From Gammaproteobacteria bacterium (GTDB taxonomy: Bacteria; Pseudomonadota; Gammaproteobacteria; Steroidobacterales; GCA-2729495): DNA of 64,000 nucleotides. The translations under genes were made by a program, and so were the position numbers. The notes under the pieces were generated by a model, which did not search any database, was not told where the DNA came from, and saw only the letters and a program-made list of their open reading frames with translations. The DNA lies in the NCBI GenBank assembly GCA_024277915.1, contig JAJRUG010000089.1, positions 16,254 through 80,253 on the forward strand. Direction: 5' to 3'. This document shows positions 59,746-64,000 of the stretch, in pieces; positions within the stretch are counted from its first letter, which is position 1; each line of letters begins with the position of its first letter.

Positions 59746-60746
59746 CAGTTGTCATCGCCCAGATGGCAGGCGTAGTAGCCGCTTTCGTCGCTGCTTTTGA
59801 TAGCCCGCAGCATCGGTTGAACCGAAGTGCAACGCTCCATGACCTGCGCACAGCGAGGAGCAAAAGCGCATCCAGCGGGCAGGTTCTCAAGGCTGGGAGG
59901 CTGACCTGGAACAGTGGGCAGATCGACTTCCGGGTCGCTGTTCAGGTTGGGCACGGAACTCACCAGCCCCCTGGTGTAGGGGTGTTGCGGGTGCTCGAAA
60001 ATTTGTCGCACTGTGCCGAACTCTATGGCACGTCCTGCATACATGATCATGATGCGATCACATAACCCGGCAACAATTGCAAGATCATGGGTAATCAACA
60101 CGATTGAAGTGCGGGTGTGCCGCTTTAGACCGTCGAGCAGGCGCAGTATCTGCGCCTGAACCGTAACATCAAGCGCGGTTGTAGGCTCATCGGCGATCAG
60201 CACCTCGGGCCGGCACAGTGTTGCCAATGCAATCATCACACGCTGGCGCATGCCTCCTGACATTTCGAACGGGTAGCTTCGGTAGCGTTGCGCTACGTCG
60301 GGGATACCAAAAATCTCTAGCACCTCGAGTACCTTTGCCCGTGCTTCCTTTTTTGACATGCTCTTGTGGCGCACCAGTACCTCGGAAAGCTGGTCGCCGA
60401 TGCGCATGGTAGGTGTCAGTGCGGACAGGGAATCCTGAAATATCATCGATAGTTTATTGCCCCGCAGTGAGTCGAGTATTTTCCTGGGCGCGTGCAGCAA
60501 CTCCTGATCACGGAATGTTACCGATCCTGATACGGTGCCATTGTCGGCGAGCAAGCCAAGCATCCCGAGGAAGGTCTGGCTCTTGCCTGACCCTGACTCA
60601 CCAACCACACCGAGGCATTCTCCGGCATTGAGCGAAAAAGACAGATCGGAGACTGCCGATAGCAGACCATTGTCAGTTCTGAACTGTACGTTCAGATTCC
60701 GGCATTTTACTATGCGGGTTACTGCACTGGTTGTTGGCCTGCTCAT
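59745..60746 (-). CDS. Oligopeptide/dipeptide ABC transporter ATPase (OppD-type)
   Basis: The protein has 333 residues. Walker A is [18 protein letters not shown] (~45-62), the Q-loop [16 protein letters not shown], the signature [14 protein letters not shown], Walker [17 protein letters not shown] and the switch His ITHDLAIV. The end again has the Opp/Dpp Cys motif ([19 protein letters not shown]). It works as a heterodimer with the OppF-type protein. It starts 3 bases after the OppC-type gene ends. Confidence 0.93.
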   Translation of the reverse strand: MSRPTTSAVTRIVKCRNLNVQFRTDNGLLSAVSDLSFSLNAGECLGVVGESGSGKSQTFLGMLGLLADNGTVSGSVTFRDQELLHAPRKILDSLRGNKLSMIFQDSLSALTPTMRIGDQLSEVLVRHKSMSKKEARAKVLEVLEIFGIPDVAQRYRSYPFEMSGGMRQRVMIALATLCRPEVLIADEPTTALDVTVQAQILRLLDGLKRHTRTSIVLITHDLAIVAGLCDRIMIMYAGRAIEFGTVRQIFEHPQHPYTRGLVSSVPNLNSDPEVDLPTVPGQPPSLENLPAGCAFAPRCAQVMERCTSVQPMLRAIKSSDESGYYACHLGDDN

Positions 60747-60749
60747 ATC

Positions 60750-61655
60750 TTATCCCGGGTCGAGCGCATCGCGCAGACCATCTCCGATGAAGTTAAAACA
60801 GAACATGGTGATGGCGAGCATTGTTGCGGGGAATACCAGCAGCCAGGGCGCTGAATCAATCTGCCCGGCTCCCTGTGATATCAGCAGCCCCCAACTCGTC
60901 AGCGGTTCCTGAACGCCCAGGCCGAGAAAGCTCAGATAGCTCTCGATGATGATATTGACCGGAACCAGCAGTGTCACATAGACGACCACCGGACCCAGTA
61001 CATTCGGGATGATGTAGCGGGTGAGAATCGCACTGCGGGGCAGGCCGATTGCAATTGCCGATTCCACATACTCCTTTTCCATTACGCTCAGTGTCTGTCC
61101 CCGGACAATGCGAGACATGGTCAGCCACTCGACAGCGCCGATAGCGACGAATACGAGATATATGTTTCTGCCAAAAACAGTGACCAGAATAATGATAAAA
61201 AACAGCAGCGGGAGGGAATACATGATGTCTACAAAGCGCATCATGATGCTGTCGGTGCGACCGCCGGAGAAACCGGCGATTGCTCCGTAGGTGACACCGA
61301 TCAGCAGCGCAACAATAGTTGTCAGAAGACCGATAGTGAGTGAAATACGCCCGCCGTAGAAAACACGCACTAACAGATCCCTGCCGTTCGCATCAGTTCC
61401 GAACCAGTGAAAGTTTTCCAGTGTTGGCGGTACCAGTATGGAATCCCAATAAGTGTCTTCGATACCGTGTGGCCAGAGCGCGGGCACAAGAAGTGATGTG
61501 ATGGCAATCACAGCCAGTACCCACAGACTTGTCATCGCAGCCCGATTGTGACGAAATCTCCTGCCTGCCTGGTGCCAGAGTGACCGGGAAGGGCTTCCGG
61601 CGATCGCATCACCAATCACTTTGGAATTCATCGGGTTCAGATCGCCGGAGGTCAC
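60750..61655 (-). CDS. ABC transporter permease (OppC/DppC-type)
   Basis: This 301-residue protein has six predicted helices. A soluble N-terminal stretch (SLWHQAGRRFRHNRAAMTSL, typical OppC_N) precedes the first helix. HWFGTDANGRDLLVRVFYGG is the conserved periplasmic segment, and the coupling loop is in EYVESAIAIGLPRSAILTRY. The start may be GTG 61655, overlapping the OppB-type stop, or ATG 61631. It forms the channel with the OppB-type protein. Confidence 0.92.
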   Translation of the reverse strand: MTSGDLNPMNSKVIGDAIAGSPSRSLWHQAGRRFRHNRAAMTSLWVLAVIAITSLLVPALWPHGIEDTYWDSILVPPTLENFHWFGTDANGRDLLVRVFYGGRISLTIGLLTTIVALLIGVTYGAIAGFSGGRTDSIMMRFVDIMYSLPLLFFIIILVTVFGRNIYLVFVAIGAVEWLTMSRIVRGQTLSVMEKEYVESAIAIGLPRSAILTRYIIPNVLGPVVVYVTLLVPVNIIIESYLSFLGLGVQEPLTSWGLLISQGAGQIDSAPWLLVFPATMLAITMFCFNFIGDGLRDALDPG

Positions 61656-62581
61656 TGAAATGATTTCCGCACTCTGGGGTCGAGCACCCCGTAAGCAAGA
61701 TCTGCAAGCAAGTTCAACAGGATAATTGCCGAGGCATAGATAATTACGATGCCCATGACCAGCGGGTAGTCCCGATTCAGTGCACCTTGAACAAAATACT
61801 GTCCCACGCCGGGCAGGTTAAATATCATTTCAATGATCAGGGACCCGGTCATGATGCCGGCAACCGCAGGGCCGAGGTAACCGATCAGTGGAATAACAGC
61901 GGATTTGAGAACATGACGGATCACCACCTGACTTTCGCTCAGCCCTTTTGCGCGTGCTGTGCGCACGAACGGGGAGCCCAGGACTTCAAGCATGCCGCCG
62001 CGCATCAGCCGGGCAATGATGGCGATCTGTGGAAGCGCCAGTGCTGTGACCGGCAGCACCATGTTGGCCAGTGCGCCATCATTCCATCCGGCGATTGGCA
62101 GCAGGTTCAGATAAAGACCAAACACCAGTGACAATACAGGAGCGACAACAAAGCCGGGCACTGCGATCCCGGTCATTGCCAGGCCCATTATCAGGTGATC
62201 CAGCAGCTGGTTTTTTTTCAGGGCAGCTACGATGCCGAAGAAACCACCCAGCAGTACTGCAACAAGCATTGCAGTAGCACCGAGTTTAACGCTGACAGGT
62301 AGCCCGAATGCAATCAACTCGGTTGTCGTGAAATCTGCGTAGACCAGTGAAGGCCCGAAATCTCCGCGGGCTATCGAATTCAGATAAAGCCAGTACTGGG
62401 TCGTGACAGGTTTGTCGAGATCGTACGCCGCGATCAGGTTTTCCCGTATTTCCGGTTCCAGATTTGCCTCGGCATCAAAAGGGCCGCCGGGTGCAGTATG
62501 CATCAGGAAAAATGACGCTGTTACGATAATGAACAGCGTGGGCACAGCAATTCCCAGTCGGCGCAGCGTGAAACGAATCAT
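61652..62581 (-). CDS. ABC transporter permease (OppB/DppB-type)
   Basis: This 309-residue inner-membrane protein begins MIRFTLRRLGIAVPTLFIIV, the normal OppB/DppB start, with six helices. The coupling loop is in RTARAKGLSESQVVIRHVLK, and the final LNRDYPLVMGIVIIYASAIILLNLL (residues ~270-294) is characteristic. It heads the transporter operon. No periplasmic binding protein lies upstream in the window, so the solute receptor must be encoded elsewhere or absent. Confidence 0.93.
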   Translation of the reverse strand: MIRFTLRRLGIAVPTLFIIVTASFFLMHTAPGGPFDAEANLEPEIRENLIAAYDLDKPVTTQYWLYLNSIARGDFGPSLVYADFTTTELIAFGLPVSVKLGATAMLVAVLLGGFFGIVAALKKNQLLDHLIMGLAMTGIAVPGFVVAPVLSLVFGLYLNLLPIAGWNDGALANMVLPVTALALPQIAIIARLMRGGMLEVLGSPFVRTARAKGLSESQVVIRHVLKSAVIPLIGYLGPAVAGIMTGSLIIEMIFNLPGVGQYFVQGALNRDYPLVMGIVIIYASAIILLNLLADLAYGVLDPRVRKSFQ

Positions 62582-62985
62582 GTCCCTGTCGGGGTGTCTG
62601 GCACCCGTTTATTTGATTGTTGGTGGGGTGTATAGAATAGCGGCCAAGTGAACTGGACACCACATATTTGCTGGATTGGTGCCAATGGGCCGACCTGACC
62701 TGCACGATCCCCTTTTGACGGAATGGCTCCCTGCGGTCCGCTTTATTTCCTTCAAAAGGGGATCGTGCAGGTCAGGTCTGATTGGTTGCGAGCATTTTGG
62801 GATCGGGGGGGGATGACGGTGCGTTCGGTGCTGATTGCAAGATTTGGTCTCTACTATTATGGCTGATTTGAGCGGTGGGAGATTTATCCACCTTGTGGGG
62901 TGACGGCTTGTTTGCCGACCGGTATTTTTGTGCTCCGTGATAGACTGAATTTGGGTGATGGTCTGGCAGGCACAGGGCACTATTG
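62582..62985 (+). other. Intergenic region with a 27-bp inverted repeat
   Basis: No gene is seen in about 400 bases. The arms 62692-62718 and 62752-62778 are exact inverted repeats of 27 bases (the right arm includes AAAAGGGGATCGTGCAGG) with a 33-base centre. It may be a bidirectional terminator or the remains of a mobile element. Promoters for the divergent oppB-like gene and the plus-strand gene at 62986 should lie on either side, but none is clear by eye. Confidence 0.75.
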
Positions 62986-64000
62986 ATGATCAAGGATAAA
63001 CTGGAACTGAAGGGCGAGCAGCAGATAAAAACCGGCGCTGACTATATCGAGAGTTTGCGCGGCAGAGGGCTCAGGGTATTTTTGTCGGGTGAGCTTGTCG
63101 AAGAACCTGTTGATCATCCGATCATACGTCCATCGGTCAATGCCGTCGCAGCGACTTATGATCTGGCTCAATCTGACCCTGGGCTTGCTACTGTCGTATC
63201 ACCACTCACCGGCATCAGGGTTAACCGGTTCTTGCATGTGGCGGGCAGTGCTCAGGATCTTGTGATGCAGAACAAGATGCAACGGCGCCTGGGGCAAAAG
63301 ACCGGAACCTGTTTTCAGCGCTGCGTTGGTATGGATGCGTTTAATGCGCTGCATTCGGTGACCTACGAAATAGATCAGGCACATGGCAGCAGTTATCACG
63401 ACAGGTTTCTGAAATTCGTGACCATGGCGCAACGTCAGGGCCTGGTGGTCGGTGGAGCGATGACAGATGTCAAAGGCGACCGAAGCAAACCACCGCACCA
63501 GCAGGATGATCCTGATTTGTTCCTGCACGTCAGCCGGCGAACAGAAGATGGTGTATTCATCAGCGGAGCAAAAGCGCATCAGACCGGTTGTATCAACTCG
63601 CACTGGTTGTTGGTGATGCCGACGATGCGGCTGGGCGAAGCAGACCGTGATTTTGCGATTGCCGGTGCTTTGCCGGTTGATGCACCAGGCATCACCTATA
63701 TATACGGGCGTCAATCATGCGACTCAAGGGCTCTTGAGTCTGGTGATATCGATGCCGGCAATGCGGGCTTTTCGGGGCAGGAGGCGATGATCATTTTTGA
63801 TGATGTCTTTATTCCCCGGGAGCAGGTGTTAATGGATGGTGAATACGAGTTCGCAGCGATGCTGGTAGAGCGATTCACCTGCTATCACCGACGCAGTTAT
63901 GTGTGCAAGTCAGGTGTCGGGGATGTGCTTATTGGCGCAGCTGCAACGATTGCAGACTACAACGGTGTTGAGCGGGTATCACATATTCGCGACAAACTGG
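62986..64000 (+). CDS. 4-hydroxyphenylacetate hydroxylase/4-hydroxybutyryl-CoA dehydratase-family flavoprotein (truncated by window edge)
   Basis: The first 338 residues are visible, from ATG 62986 (a TTG one codon earlier is possible). ADYIESLRGRGLRVFLSGE and HPIIRPSVNAVAATYDLA open the HpaB family fold. QKTGTCFQRCVGMDAFNAL gives C109-x3-C113, and CYHRRSYVCKSGVGDVLIGA gives H301 and C307. Cys-x3-Cys plus a His/Cys pair is the [4Fe-4S] ligand set of 4-hydroxybutyryl-CoA dehydratase, absent from plain HpaB hydroxylases. This suggests radical dehydratase chemistry on a CoA ester, but the substrate is not settled, and the His-Cys gap is one residue shorter than I recall for the model enzyme. Confidence 0.8.
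   Translation, partial: MIKDKLELKGEQQIKTGADYIESLRGRGLRVFLSGELVEEPVDHPIIRPSVNAVAATYDLAQSDPGLATVVSPLTGIRVNRFLHVAGSAQDLVMQNKMQRRLGQKTGTCFQRCVGMDAFNALHSVTYEIDQAHGSSYHDRFLKFVTMAQRQGLVVGGAMTDVKGDRSKPPHQQDDPDLFLHVSRRTEDGVFISGAKAHQTGCINSHWLLVMPTMRLGEADRDFAIAGALPVDAPGITYIYGRQSCDSRALESGDIDAGNAGFSGQEAMIIFDDVFIPREQVLMDGEYEFAAMLVERFTCYHRRSYVCKSGVGDVLIGAAATIADYNGVERVSHIRDKL

Noticed and set aside
1..64000. tRNA, rRNA or known riboswitch genes
   Set aside because: No cloverleaf with a GGTTCRA arm or rRNA segment was noticed while reading both strands; a covariance-model search with tRNAscan or Rfam would be decisive and was not possible.

Overview
The window reads as the chromosome of a Gram-negative gammaproteobacterium, probably marine or aquatic. 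Supporting signs are glnS, an RND efflux operon with its own PadR regulator, a HiPIP, VPLPA/PEP-CTERM sorting tails and an exosortase-type exopolysaccharide (EPS) locus. All assignments come from reading translated sequence; no database search was run.

Region 1 (1-3.7 kb): the tail of a choline-kinase/APH-like protein, then two surface proteins with VPLPA-type C-terminal sorting signals. Each lies next to a MerR-like regulator; one regulator is intact and one is a decayed copy. Three hairpins with an identical CCCCCTAA loop and covarying stems lie downstream of these genes. Region 2 (3.7-29.9 kb): an EPS locus. On the plus strand are a Wzz-like protein, a tyrosine-kinase-like ATPase and the PEP-CTERM-associated AAA ATPase. 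These are followed, on both strands, by glycosyltransferases, an asparagine-synthase-like amidotransferase, two heparinase-like lyases, two sulfotransferases, two methyltransferases, a secreted calcium-repeat protein, a Wzy-like polymerase, a Wzx-like flippase, a VanZ-like protein, Fcl, Gmd and a polyprenyl glycosylphosphotransferase. GDP-fucose synthesis beside two sulfotransferases suggests a sulfated, fucose-containing polymer. The exosortase itself is not in the window.

Region 3 (30.0-34.5 kb): a toxin-antitoxin island (ParDE, TumE/TumA-like, a VapC remnant, an AAA-DUF4143 ATPase and a YjjJ/HipA-like kinase). It is bracketed by a 30-bp direct repeat and contains a second, palindromic 33-bp repeat. 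Region 4 (34.7-48.7 kb): a cyclic amidohydrolase, a DMT exporter, an outer-membrane-like protein, glnS, the PadR-MFP-RND operon, a diguanylate cyclase, a TPR protein and a HiPIP.

Region 5 (48.8-56.3 kb): a molybdenum enzyme cluster (MobB, MoeA, a TorD-like chaperone, a large subunit with an unusual N-terminal SCP2-like domain, and a transhydroxylase-like iron-sulfur subunit). It is followed by a receiver-only response regulator whose phospho-acceptor Asp is Glu. Region 6 (56.3-64 kb): an aldo/keto reductase, a nitrilase-fold protein with Ser in place of the catalytic Cys, an Opp-type ABC transporter without its binding protein, and the start of a 4-hydroxyphenylacetate-hydroxylase/4-hydroxybutyryl-CoA-dehydratase family protein. 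Three copies of a roughly 250-bp non-coding element with GGGGTCGGACCTC ends sit at gene borders at 40.8, 46.2 and 57.2 kb.
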